Shown piece after piece: positions 33,494 through 45,449 of a stretch of 64,000 bases of DNA. The translations under genes and the position numbers were made by a program. This DNA comes from Rhexocercosporidium sp. MPI-PUGE-AT-0058 (lineage: Eukaryota; Ascomycota; Leotiomycetes; Helotiales): contig JAGTJL010000001.1 of assembly GCA_020746875.1 (NCBI GenBank), forward strand, positions 496,001 through 560,000, given 5' to 3'. The stretch's first letter is position 1, and the number at the start of each line of letters is the position of its first letter. Under the pieces are notes generated by a model that was not told where the DNA came from, ran no database searches, and saw only the letters and a list, made by a program, of their open reading frames with translations.

Positions 33494-35168
33494 ATGGCTG
33501 CCCAAAACAACGGAATGTTTGTTAACTTCGCTATGGATATCGCTGACAGCCTTCGAGCTATGGCAGAAGTTCTGCGAGCCTTGGTGAATGGCGAGCGGGA
33601 CCTTACGCGAGGTTCTCTGCAAACTGTCAATCAGCACCAGCTCGAGGATTTGCTAGAGGTCTTGGCCGAAAGGGAGAGAAGCCCCAGCTTCCGTGCTTTG
33701 CTCGACCATTTCATCGATCCAGAGACGGTACGAAGAGACAGTAACCTGCTCTTAATGGCCGGCCTCTTAAATGGGTATATTCCTGTAGCTCAGAGATCTG
33801 TGATGGTTGAGACTCCTGTCACGCCTCCGGAAGGGGTAAGTTTGCGGTTATTACTTAAATGGACCGTTAAACTTTGCTGATTCTGTTTGTTGTACAGGTG
33901 GCACCAAAGGTTGGTGAAAAGCGCAAGCTCAATGCTAGAACCTTTGCCGCCAATCGGACTCCGCTTCCACCTTCCCGCCCCGATCCCGGCCAAATACTCT
34001 CTCGTCCAACCCCGCTACCATCGCGCTCTACTGCTTCGAGCCGCATTAAATGCACTGCAGATGAGAGCGATGAGGTACCGGATAGCGAGGAAGTTGTCGA
34101 CTCGGACAATTCAGGAAATGAAGTAAGTGCATCCCGTTCATACAAATTTCTGTCTAACATCGTGACTCAGCCGCCTCTGAAAAAGAGAAGCAAGACTCCC
34201 AGTAAGGATCCAAATGCCAATGTGAACCCAGACAGTAAGCCTGGATGGCACCCAACCCCTTCAAAGAAGATTCCTGGCTCCAAGCCAGTCCCTGGACAGC
34301 AAGTCGACCGGAAGTATGCTCAACCTGGTAAAGCTGACCCATCGAAGTACACGATCGTTATCAAGTACCAGAAGAAGGACAAGAAGGGGAAGATTTTGCC
34401 TACGAAAACGGTCAAATACCAGTATTTGAAGAAAAACGAGGAGCCGAAGTGGGATAACGCTGCCACACTGAAGGGTTTGAACAGTAAGTCTTCCCTCAGC
34501 AAAGTCTTTACCTCATCCCATGTTATGACGGTGACTCCAGACATTCTAGACAATTGCTAACCTGTCCCCATTCTCTAGAATGGCGCAGCCAAGTTCTCAA
34601 TGGAGCTTTCGGTACAAAGGTTCCACCTAAAAAGATGTGGCTGAAGAGCGAGCAAAATCTCCTGCTAGAGCTCGTGCAGAAACAATTTGATCGGAAGAAC
34701 ACGATCAAATGGAAACGCCTCGCCAATTCGTACAACAACCTCTTGAAAGGCAAGGTCCAGTCCAAAGGAGAGGAGTTGATTTCTATCGCCGCCACGAAGA
34801 CGAATAAGCTCAATTTGGATCGTGTTGCTCCTTGGAGGACGCACACTTCAATCAAGGCTATGGCTCCGAAGTGGGCGGCTTTCAACGAGATGCAGGCGGA
34901 GGCGAATCGGAAGCAGAGGGTTATCGATGAGAGTGAAGAGATCCCAGACTCGGATAGCGAAGATGACGCGTTCGAGAAAGATCATCATCCAGCCCAAAAG
35001 ACCACGGCAGGATATCAGTCGAGAAATGAAGGGGGCGGAGAGATGGACAAAGTAGAGACTGAACAGGCCGCGGAGGAAGAGGTAGAAAGCTCCGAGGGCG
35101 AGAGTGATGGCGATTCGGAGGAGGACTCGAGTGAAGTAGAGCACTCAGACTTGGACGAAGAGGACTGA
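33494..35168 (+). CDS. Family gene B: NTD + chromo-like + Myb/SANT-like protein
   Basis: Four exons, 33494-33835, 33898-34122, 34171-34483 and 34579-35168; 489 residues. The N-terminal helical domain (1-114) contains MFVNFAMDIADSLRAMAEVL. The linker is acidic (DESDEVPDSEEVVDSDNSG), then Lys/Pro-rich. The beta module (about 245-290) reads ADPSKYTIVIKYQKKD and TVKYQYLKKNEEPKWD. An intron splits the codon before WRSQVL (W295). The Myb/SANT-like part (312-350) reads KMWLKSEQNLLLELVQKQF and IKWKRLANSYNNLLK. Then come DRVAPWRTHTSIKAM and a long acidic tail (EGESDGDSEEDSSEVEHSD). This is the clearest representative of the family. The intron before the WR motif is in the same codon as in gene A but one phase different. 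Confidence 0.9.
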
Positions 35169-36299
35169 CAGGAACACCCATCTCCGAAAAAGCGACGTAA
35201 TTACCCGGAAGATGAGGGGTCACTTTAGATTTCTCGTTCGGGTACGGGAATTGGTCAATGGATTGGAACACCCTATCCCCGGGACCTTCTCACCACTTGA
35301 TGACTGTCTCTTTCTGCTGTAGGATGAGTGATGTTTTGCTGGATTTACATTTATCTTTTTGGTATTGGTTAGTCAGGCTAGGGTATAGAGTTGTAAAATT
35401 CGGCTTCGAGTAGAGTCAACCTGAGAGGTATGATTGTTCATCTCGGAGTAATTAAAGGCTTTCCGCAGTAATGTTTCAAAAGTGAGGCCAATCGTTCCTA
35501 GTGAGAGTATTAGATTTTATGACTTGCGAGTGCTGGATGAAGGCGAGAGTAATCACTCAAGAAAGGTTGGAGGCAGCCATAGAAATGTGGATGTTCAGCT
35601 TCGAATCTCGATGGCAATGAGGCAAAGTGCCCTGTGTTGTTCCCTCGCAAATTTCAGCACTGACTGGAAAAAGAAGTATTTTACCATGTCGACAGGATCT
35701 ATATTTCCGTAACTGAATTCGCACTTGACTCCGGGAATACTACCCACAGAATGAAAATGATCTTAACAGTTCTCAACCCCATGATCCGCTTGTCGTTGTG
35801 CCCAGTTATTCTCTGTCGCCATACCCTGATTAAATGAATATTCAATCACTTCAGAGCAGAGAGGTTGTCTGTCAAAATTGCTAGAAGGACAATTTGGTCG
35901 ATTCGGCTAGAGGTCCAAGACTGATTCCTTCTTCGGCGCATTCTCAAAAAGGAAGCCATCCGACGTCTGCGACACTTCTGCGATTGCTGTGAGCATGCCC
36001 TTAGCATCTTCGTTGCTATCTTATACCTTCAAAATGCCCGTTCAGTGTTGCGAGTTCATGGGCTTATCACAACTACATCCAAATCCAAAGTGAGAAGGCG
36101 AAACAGGAACGCTAGCGTGGGAACACCTCGCTTAACTTCCTCCCAAGTCGCGTCCACAGCAATCCCGAAATTCCCTTTAACATATCCTGACACAAGCTTC
36201 ATCATTCCATCTGTACTGCCACCAGAAATCGCGTTGTCGCGGTGGTCATACCTCAGATCGTTTCCAAACCCACCGACCGAACCAGTCACAATCTTCAGA
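35169..36299. other. Intergenic between family genes B and C
   Basis: No supported gene. The frame of gene C stays open upstream to an ATG at 36045, which could add 85 residues (TTSKSKVRRRNRNASVG...), but the other members start close to the N-terminal motif, so 36300 is preferred. Confidence 0.5.
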
Positions 36300-38231
36300 A
36301 TGACGCGCCGCGATACCGGCTTGTTTGCTGGCTTCAACTTGGAGAATACACGGTCTCTCCGAAACCTCCATTGGGCTCTGGAGTACTGGAAGAAAGGGGG
36401 TAGAGCAATCCACCTAGGTGCCCTCTCGAGGCTCAGCAAGTTTCAAAGAAGCACGGTCGAGATGGTCATTCAGCGAACGGAGCGCAGCCCACTGCTTGAG
36501 GACATCATTATGACATTCTTGAAGCTGCCCCGCGAGAATTCGAAGGCCCTACAGGCAGGAGGTATAACCTTGGAGTTATATGCCGTCACGGCTGCTTACG
36601 AACCTAAGACAGATGCGTATAAGGAGGCTGAGGAAGGTAAGCGCATTCCCTCCAAGACGGTGGATCGACGAGAGACACCCTGGAACTACTCGCACTCATT
36701 GCGCTCATAGCGGCGCAAGCCATCTTTTAATTACGTATGCTAACTGGTCGATGAAGCATGGAATAATCGTCAGCCACTCGGCTTACCAAACAATGTTGAT
36801 CCTGACCATAAGGCTGTTATAGATGGCTTTCTTGAGATTTTCAAACTCGAGCAAGCTGCCGACGCAGAGTATCTACGCAGTATAGGATGTGGACCCAATG
36901 ATATCGGTGGAATTGAATTTGTAAATTCTCAGTCTCCACCGCAGAGAGTCTAGGCTAATCATGATTTCAGGGTCCCGATGATTCCTCATGTTACGACAGC
37001 TCCGAAGATGAGTCAGATATGGGAGTTGAGAATGTGCCATTCCTATCGCATGTGCGCCCTGTGACTCAAGATAAATTTCAAAATTTTGCAGATGTTGGAA
37101 TTGAATCCGTCGCGCCGATTTCGACCCTGAGTGATCGTAAGCAACGGGTGTCTCTGGCTCCTATACAGGTCAATTATGACAACAAGGAGAAGATGCGGTC
37201 AGGAATAGCTGCAGTGGGCATGAAGACCAAATTTCAGAGCATTAAAACTAGCTCTAATCATCGTCTCGATCAGGTTCCATCTTCCTATCGCAGTCCATAT
37301 ATGAACTTAGGACAAGACGCTCCCGTTAGCCTGCTAATCCCAAAGGACGATGCTATACAACCCCCTCACAAGGTAACACACTCCAGCCATTTGCATATAC
37401 TCTGAATAACCTGGAAAGCAGACAAATGTCATTCGCGCAGCTAAAATGATGGATGGATACATTATCACCAACAGCAAGGATGTTGACAGTGAGAACGCAA
37501 AAGTTGGCCTCGTCGATCCATCGAAGTTGGTAATGACTTTTAACACTGGCACGCCCGATCCATACAGTGAGGGAGAAATGATTCCAGTGACAAGATTTGA
37601 CTACGTCTATTCCAGGACCGCGGATGACTTCGACTGGTACAATGCGGAACATATCAGAGCTCTGAACAATTGGCGGCAGCAGGTGCTTTTGCGTCACATG
37701 GAACCTCGTCGAAAGCCCAGACCATACTGGCTTTCCTCCGAACGAAAGGCATTACTTGAATTGGCGGAGATTCAGCTACAGAGTTATGGAACATTAAAAT
37801 GGGATAGTCTCGCCAATGCCTTCAGTCGCCAGAACGTAGGGCTCATGGATGGCCCCGACGAGAAACTGATTTGTCGTGGAAAGAGGGCATTGCCTATTCT
37901 GGGTGAATCCCGCTCTAAGCCATGGCGAACAAAGGCTTCTCTAATGGCATTGTGCAAGAAGGACTCCGAATTCCAAGCCCTTCTTGCAAAGTTCAATTCT
38001 TCATACGTCAAAACCACATCTAGAATATTAAAGTCGAACGATTCCGAGAGCGATGAGAACCCCAACCCCGCACCTGGACCACAACCACGAACTAACAGCA
38101 GGAGACCGGCGAATAACAATAGAAGTTCATACGAGTCTGTAGGTGGAAGAAAGAAGAGAAAGCGGGGACATTCTGATGTGGAGAATGAGATGGATGCTAT
38201 TCCAGCTTGGGCAGCCTCTGAAACTCTTTGA
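36300..38231 (+). CDS. Family gene C: NTD + chromo-like + Myb/SANT-like protein
   Basis: Four exons, 36300-36636, 36757-36920, 36971-37372 and 37422-38231; 570 residues. The N-terminal domain opens LFAGFNLENTRSLRNLHWAL. The long linker is acidic then Ser-rich. The beta module (about 331-375) begins VDPSKLVMTFNTG and contains TRFDYVYSRTADDFDW. WRQQVLLRHM starts at W385, without the intron found in A and B. The SANT-like part reads YWLSSERKALLELAEIQLQ and LKWDSLANAFSRQ; the APWRT motif appears as SKPWRTKASL. The tail carries GGRKKRKRG, a probable nuclear signal. Exon joins are in phase throughout. An alternative start at 36045 is possible. Confidence 0.87.
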
Positions 38232-38804
38232 AGGTTTGTAGCCTTTCTTCGAGTTATCCAACTGGCTGGAATCTTCTTAGAAGCCAGATCAAACATGGGA
38301 AGGGGTCAGCTATGGAACAATGAGAGATCCGTATGGTGAGAAATGACTTGGCATGGGACTGGGGAGCAACAGGTGCTTGCAGCATGAACTGGGTTTGTTT
38401 TGTACAAATTAAGGGGGGCTAATCAGAGCATGGTACTTATAATATGACTGCTTTCAATTATAGGTGGAAAAACAAAATCCATTGAATAGTAGTCGTCCTC
38501 AATAATGTTGTTCTAGTATTCTAAACTGTTAAGAAGAAATTGGATTCAGTTCCATTAGTGATAGCCATAAGCTCTGCCCGCTTCTAGAGGTCTCCTTGTA
38601 AGAACATGATAGATCCAGTATCCAGTAGGTGCCTCATGATAATGGATCACGGAGTCTGGTCATCGGTCTTTTTCTTTGCTTTGAAGCCTTTGATCTTTTT
38701 TATGATCTTTTTCTTTGCTTCTGTGACATAAGTAGGCGCGGAATCCTCGATTTCTAACAAATTTGGCACGAATTATCAAAAGTTACAAAGTCCTAGGGTC
38801 CGCA
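38232..38804. other. Intergenic between gene C and decayed copy 2
   Basis: About 570 bp; includes a short direct repeat of TTTTTCTTTGCTT (near 38667 and 38705). No gene seen. Confidence 0.5.
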
Positions 38805-39949
38805 ATGTCGGCTGCTAGGCAGGTTTTCTTGTGAGGCATCGATCTGAACGATGCAAAATCCCCTCTGCAAGTCATACGAAACACAGAAAATCGACTCGAG
38901 GCAACGAAGAGGATGGGCTTCACACAAAGAGAGAGAAAGCGAGGCTGGAGAGTGAGGCAGCTAGAGTGTGTGCAGAGCAAGTATCCAAGAATTAGATTGT
39001 GTCCGGTGTGCTTGAGAGCGGTTTTCGAAGCCTTGAAACTGCCGGACGCTGAGCTTATCGAAGCCACGTTGGATTTTCTTGTTGGAGTTAGGAAGGCGGC
39101 AAGGGTTGAGATGGGTACGGAGTTGTATGAAGAAGCGGCGAACACATACGCAGTGGCCTTGGCTTCTTACGGCTCGCAGCTTGTGACTCCGTTGCGGATT
39201 CCGAAGACAAGTGGCCGATCGCACTAGCCGAAAGTCCGGTCGTGATCAGCGAGCCAAAAGACTGGTCTGGCTCTGTATGGACATGTTCAAGAAATTTGAG
39301 TAGGCGATTAACACATACTCAGGAAATTCCTGCCAAGACCACAAAGACAACTCCGTCCAAGAAGCCACGAGCTGGGCACAGTAAATTTGATCCAAGCAGG
39401 TCTACTTCAAACCCCAATGATTACGTCTACGATCTCCCCGTTTTCCGAAGCAAGAATTGCAAAATGTCGAAACACTCTGACAAGCTATCCCGTGAATGGA
39501 CCCGGCACTAAGCGAAGATTACCCACTGGAAGCCCCTCACATTCGGAGAAAGTTGACTCCCCAAGCCAGTCTAGGCCAAAAAAGTCACAAAAATTCAAAA
39601 GAGCATATCGGCGAAGGAATCAGAATCGGATTCAGCTAATATTGATGACGAAGATGATGGTACCAAAACCATGGGCTCCGACCGACATAAATCAACAATT
39701 GTTCGTTACTACAAGAGGGTTCTATCCAAGAAGTATGTGGAGTCCGAAGGCGGGAAGAGAGAATGGCCTTGCCAGGTATTATGGGAGGACGAAGCATTTT
39801 CAACTTGGGAGCCTATCGAGGAAATCAGGACCCAATTTTCTAACGGGGTGGAAGAATTTGAGGACAGCATGAGCAGAGGAAGTCCATTTGGTTCTCGAAC
39901 AAGAAAAAGATTCGGAGTGAATAGTAGAGTTCGGAATCTAAACGCATGA
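38805..39949 (+). pseudogene. Decayed family member with a chromo-like domain (copy 2)
   Basis: ATG 38805 opens MSAARQVFL, then an in-frame TGA at 38832, then GIDLNDAKSPLQVIRN, matching the family motif (gene D: SVFGRVDLDDAASLRRVL). The frame continues to SYGSQLVTPL near 39.2 kb, with an ELIEATLDFLVGVRKAARV stretch like the second half of the D and D2 N-terminal domain. After frame breaks and a TAG, a separate piece (about 39560-39949) reads KSTIVRYYKRVLSKKYVE and WPCQVLWEDEAFSTWEPIEE, a recognisable chromo-like domain, and stops at 39947-39949. No SANT part remains. The TGA could instead be used as a GTGAGG splice donor, so a functional truncated gene is not fully excluded. Confidence 0.55.
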
Positions 39950-40919
39950 CTGAATATCATACAGGCAGCACGCAAGAAGTATCAGACGGGTGCTTAGAGA
40001 GCCAAAAAGCCATGGAGCCGGGTGAGGGGAAATGGAAATTGACACTTGAGGAGACTTCGAGTTGCACTTTCGCTTGCGATAATTGACAAATTATCATTTT
40101 AACAACCTGTTAGTGCCATTAGGTTTTCTCGAAAGCACATGACAATAGGTTCCGTGTGGCTTTCTTAGAGTTTGGGTGCATTCGAAACTTAGTTTCTGCA
40201 TTGTGGACAGTGTCGAGGGAGATCACGTTTCGAGGGGGTGCATTGCACAGATGATTTGAACATAGAAATAAGCTCCATTAGATTGAGATACTCTCGTCGC
40301 GAATTCTTAGAGAAAATGCTCATCGTGCTGCAGCTTACCCTTCCGTCCCCTCTTTCTAGGCCGAGCCACCTTAAGCATTCTACTAGATATCCGAGTAAAT
40401 GAGGGTGACAAATGAATTCTATAGCCGCTGCCACCTGTCTATTCAAAGATAATGAGACAAGGGGCAATATTGGTCGGAGATCGCTGATGAATATTACTTG
40501 ACTAGACAGTTGGGGCTTCTCAGTTCTGCGGGTGAACTAATGCGTGACTAAGCAATCTCGCTAAAAGTCGAAAGGGTTTGTTGACATTGGGCACGTGCCA
40601 GTGTTTCCAACAACAATCAGATGTGAAAGAGATGTTTCACAGACCGACTAGACATTTGGCGTTCTAACACCTTGGACCGAATATGAAGGAGCCTAATCTA
40701 GTCCTTGACTTCAAAAAACAATTCTCAACTTTCACCACAACATCGTCTGAGACTTGAGACAAAGTAATGCTGGTACATTCCAAGCAACTCTTTGCAAAGC
40801 GTCGGCTGATCCAGCTTTTTAGTGACAGATCCTGCAAATATTGGAAAATTTTCACCCCTCGTTATGACAGAGAAGCATAATGATGATCATTCGACGGCTA
40901 TCCCATGGACTGCCAGACT
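39950..40919. other. Intergenic left of the piggyBac relic
   Basis: Nothing supported; two short minus frames without features. Sequence becomes AT-rich abruptly near 40,920. Confidence 0.5.
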
Positions 40920-42880
40920 AAGAGAAATAAGCAAAACAGGGATTAAAGCTAATTAAAGAGCCAGGATTTTATATAAGGATGGTTTAATTCTACGTATTTC
41001 TATAATATTAATTAAAACAGTCGCCCAAATAACATAGGCAAATCTAACACTTTAAATAACCATACCATAATTGCTTATAAATATAAGAGCGATCAGAATT
41101 AAAAGAAATTTCCCTTAATATACGGCAATGCCTCTTAAGTAAAGGAGAAGGGTTATAAAACCTCTCTTTAAGGCAGTTCCGATAGTCTCTCTTCTATAAT
41201 ATCTTTACCTTTATATATTACTTCCCCGATAACTTAACTTAAGGCTAATTTAATAGTAAAAGAGCTCGTTTTCTTATACTTAAATTACCTCTTATCGCGT
41301 AAAGAAATGCGGATATAATCCTCTTTTTAAATACAACTTACTTTGTCCACGTATCTTCCTTCGACAATTTAATATAGTCCTTTACGTTAACATAAATAAA
41401 AAGGAAGTAACAATTAATTAAAATAATATATAAGAGCTAATTCTATATAACTTGCCAACCTCCTCTTTTAATAGTTCTCTCCCTTAAATTATACGACTTT
41501 AGCTAGTCCCCTACATCGACTGCATTTATATAATAGTTATATAACTATGCGAATAGCGGCTCGTCAATTACCTTAGTGTACTCGTAACCAAAGAATGCTC
41601 TAGCTATTACAGCGTTTATTAAAGTCTTGCCAGGCCGATGTCGAGTAGCTTTTACTATACCAAAGCCGTCGTTATAATTACTTAAGAAAAGCGCAGGAGC
41701 GTTGTCGTTCCAAAGCATATAACACACTTTTCTAAAAGAAAAAATAATAATAAAAAGGTCGTTATATTTAAATCTATAGCCCTTTTTTCTAGCATTCTTC
41801 TTTATATCCACAAGGCGTTAAATAATGCCGGCATTAATACGGGCAGTATCAATTACACCAAAATTAAAAGTCCAAAGGTAATTTAATAAGACGTTAAATA
41901 TAAATAAATTGTCTAAATATATAATATACCGTTAGGCAGGCAATTAATTTAATAAGTATACCACTACCGCCTATGTTTTATTTCCTCCTTTACTATTCTT
42001 ATTTCCACTTAATTTAAGAGGCACCCAAATGCTTTATAGGCCGTCATTTACACCGGATCTTTTAATATAAAAGACCTAAGACAAAAAGTAGCCATATTAA
42101 GTAATAACCCACATCTTATAACTCGTCGGAATCGGCTTTATTAGTATAGTTATAGTCTCTTTTACTCGTCCGGTATATCTCTTTATACACTTATCTACGG
42201 CTACATTACACCCGGGCGTCCACAGCTTAATAAATATATCCTGAATATGTCGATTAAGAGGTTCTACTTATTAAATATTAGTAAATAAAGCATTTAGGAG
42301 TCTGCAGGCATACCTTATTAAAGGTAAAGGCTTTAAAATAAAGCTTTAGATTACTTAAATAAAACCTTTAGTTAAAGATTTAAAACCGATTCCTTAATAT
42401 ATATTGTGCGCAGGCGTGTTTAGAATCGTCTTAATTTATAGACTAATAATTCTCTATTTCATTCTCTTCGTAAAGAGACATATAAATTAAGATTTTAATA
42501 TAGACTTTAATCTCTTAAAGTGTAATAGGATATCAGTCGTGAGCTCGACAGTCCGGTAAATTCGGGTTTATTAATTCTTTTACATTTTAATTAATAAAAT
42601 TAACGATTTAATAAAGAATATTATTCGAAAAGAAAAGAGAAAAGATAGTTATAGGGTCTTTTACATCGATATCCAAAGGTAAGTTAATTTAAGGGGGGAA
42701 ATCCATATAAATAAACTCCTTAAATAGACCTTTTCCCTCGGGGATCGGTTTGGACTTAAGACGAAAAGTGCTATCTTAAATGGGATTAAGCTAAACATCT
42801 TTTAATATTATATAGAACTTTAATTAAGTGCAAACTGTCTCTTAATTACGACGACGACGATGTAGTTTTATGTTTGTTAT
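40920..42880 (-). mobile_element. RIP-degraded piggyBac-type (IS4-like DDE) transposon relic
   Basis: A sharply AT-rich island. On the minus strand, between about 42,190 and 41,545, pieces of a piggyBac-family transposase are readable through many stops: VDKCIKRYTGRVKETITILI, IPTSYKMWVIT, SKGGNKT followed by AVVVYLL, a YIIYLDNLF block (catalytic Asp), LWNDNAPALFLSNYNDGFG, and RPGKTLINAVIARAFFGYE. These follow the order of fungal DDE_Tnp_1_7/IS4-like transposases. Many stops are TAA where the family has Gln, as expected from C-to-T RIP. I could not find terminal repeats or a TTAA duplication; the limits given are where the base composition changes. Confidence 0.8.
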
Positions 42881-44326
42881 AGTGCCGTTGCTAGGGGTAA
42901 CGGCCCCTGTAAGAGAGCTAGATGTGCCCCACTTTTTCGCATTCTTACTGCGCTATGGCAGTCAATGGGATAGGACTTGAAGAGGGTTCACTCCAGTAAT
43001 GTCCCCATCAACCTCGCAGATGACTTACTCGATGACAGAATGAAATGAACGACGATGAGCTGTACGAAGTGGATACTCCAGAAAGGAAAAAGAAGGAATA
43101 TGCAGAAACACCGCAGCAAGTACGAGACAACGTGAGTAGAGCTGCCAAATCGTGGAGAGCGGGAAGAGGGAAATAAGAAGAGGGAACGTGAGAATTCAAG
43201 TAGGGGTTCGGAGGTAAAGCACACTTTCTAGAGTCAGTAAATTCTAACGGAGTTTCGAGCGACTGACCACTTTAGATAGAATAATCGCCCATCAAGCCAA
43301 CCTCCAAGGGAATCAATCCCCATGAGACGAAGCGTACATGACACCACCGCAACTATCCCGATTCCACTTTCAAGTCGTCCAAATATAAGACTAAGACACC
43401 CTTGAACGGCGTGGCACCAAGAACTCTGAGCAAACGAGAAGACTTCATCCCCGTCCTCACCCCCCTATACTTCTTCTCGTGTATCTTCGGCAGACCTTGC
43501 CTTCCCGAACTTCTCAAACCCAACTCCAATGTCCAAGAATCCTCGCACATATGGCCAAGCTCGCACTCACAAGCCAGAACCACCCACACCAGTCAAGTCT
43601 ATGAAGACTTGTAGAATAATCTTTTAGGCCAACATTGGATCTCCAGCTGTCTAAGCACCTATCTCTACTAATTGGTCCTTGGACCATGAAATGGAGCCGC
43701 GTGCTGATGCAGCGTTATCAAACTCTTTGTTATCCATGTTGCCAGTGATTGAACCTCGCAGGTTTCTTGGTCGTGGATGCGTCGTGCTTTTGAGTGTGGG
43801 TATGTTGAGTGTTTCACCGGACTCTTTGTTACGCACACTGTAAGAAAATTTCCTAATAGCTATGCTCGACTTGGAGACATTGACAGACAGACTGCTTATA
43901 TATTGCGACCTCGACTTTTTGAACTGGTAGGAATGCTCTTCTCTGGTCGGCAAGCGTTAAATATGCCACCAGAAGTTTTTGCCCGATGCTATGGCAGGCT
44001 CGAATATGATTTCGGCTACTTTCATGGCTTGAACTTGGGCTATGCCTGCTGGGCTAGGTATAATGCTCTTGTCCGGTCGACTTGGCTTGACAAGGGCGTT
44101 ATTATAGGTGGGATTCACGCTACAAGATAGCAGTCATTAAATCGGCCATTTCTACTCGGTGAACAGTTGCTTACAGGCATTAAACTTCCATCTATATCAA
44201 GCTGGACAACTGGCAAAACTACCTAGACTCAATGTTGGATTTATTCGAAATGTACCTGTTTGTAAGGTGTTCTCCTAGAGGCCATCTACTAACAGGAGGA
44301 AGAGCAATAAGAATATCATTTAAGCT
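42881..44326. other. Region between piggyBac relic and Nudix pseudogene
   Basis: Base composition returns to normal. Short frames on both strands (for example plus 43777-44130, with FPNSYARLGDIDRQTAYILR) match nothing I recognise, and they overlap opposite-strand frames. Possibly gene fragments; no call made. Confidence 0.45.
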
Positions 44327-45395
44327 TCACTGAATGGCTGCAATGTTGGATGACAGCATCTGGAGATCTAAATCTAAATGTCCATAGGCTCGACTACTTT
44401 TGATGATAACAAGTCTCCTTAGTGGAACTTCTTCAAGCATCTGGCATGAACAACTGAGGTCTTCGATGAAGACGGGCACAAACTTCTTCCATCTATCGTC
44501 GTTCTCAACGGTCACAATTCCATGCCTAATGAAGTGGGCCATGTACACCAATTGGGTAACTGACATGAAGGCGTTTGCGTCCATTCCAGAGCGCACCTCC
44601 TCCAATGTCATGAATTGAACTCTGCAACTTCCTCCGTAGAGCCGCTCAGGGTATAGTCTTCATCTAGTTCAATCTCGTAGACATATTGGGTGTGGTGCGT
44701 GTACGCCGGGGCTCCTTGGTTTGATTCTGGAAATGCAGTGGCAAGCACATCACAAGGTCTCAAGCGTTCGCGCAGCAGGGACGCCGGAAGATTGGCCTCT
44801 GAAGTCGGCCGGAGACGGCGCAATCTATCATACCAGGGAGCAGCGTTTTATTCCAGCCTCTCCTCTGGACCCAGTATTTGCGCCCTTCAGATGTGTTGGT
44901 CCAAGCAGTGAGATAGACTGCGAAAGATCTCGCGCCGATGACATCGACGCCGCTTCCGTCGACATTAAAAATATGCTGCCTGTCGGCAGCATAGACTGGG
45001 TAGCGCTCATTCTGCCAAACACGGAGACTTGGGTAAGCGTTCGCGTGGTGGCCAATTAACAATGCTTCTTCCACGGCTTTAGTTCGAGCGTCGAACTCGT
45101 CCGCACAATGCAAGGTGATTAAATACTTCTCCTCATCGATTGACTAGGAATCCGGCTAAGGTAGAGCATGCACAACTCGGTTATGGATCAAGCCAACGGG
45201 TTTCGCAATTCCGTCGATCATGAACGAAAAGCAATCTCGCAAGAACTGCTTATATGCTGTGGGATCATCCTCATAATACGGCCACCTGCAACAGGTTAGA
45301 GGGCATTTCCACAAGAAGTCATCTCAACAGGATGGTGCGTACGTATCGACTTGCGCAATAATCTCGTGGCTGCTGCAATGAGAACTTTCGCACAT
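44327..45395 (-). pseudogene. DUF4743/Nudix hydrolase (YJR142W-like) pseudogene
   Basis: ATG 45395 starts MCESSHCSSHEIIAQVDT, with an intron to WPYYEDDPTAYKQFLRDCF, then the DUF4743 region (SFMIDGIAKPVGLIHNRVVH). HALP is followed by TAG, PDS and another TAG, where the family has LPWPDSW: two Trp TGG codons have become TAG. The frame continues EEKYLITLHCADEFDARTK, LRVWQNERYPVYA, YWVQRRGWNKTLLPGMIDCA, then a frame break removes nearly the whole Nudix box between AVSGRL and SEANLPASLL. Another break precedes MTLEEVRSGMDANAF and HFIRHGIVTVEN. Intact homologues are Nudix enzymes related to thiamine-diphosphate metabolism; this copy cannot be active. The Fot1/pogo element lies 54 bp before its start codon. 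Confidence 0.88.
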
Positions 45396-45449
45396 TGTCG
45401 AAGAAAGGTCGGGGAGATGATCTGAGGAAGAGTGACAAAACATGCAATA

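Noticed and set aside
36045..36299. In-frame N-terminal extension of gene C
   Set aside because: Open frame, but other members begin a few residues before the conserved N-terminal motif and the extra segment matches nothing in them.
43777..44130. Plus-strand frame of 117 codons between the two transposons
   Set aside because: Non-repetitive composition but no recognisable family, and it overlaps an opposite frame of similar length; possibly a gene fragment, not enough to call.
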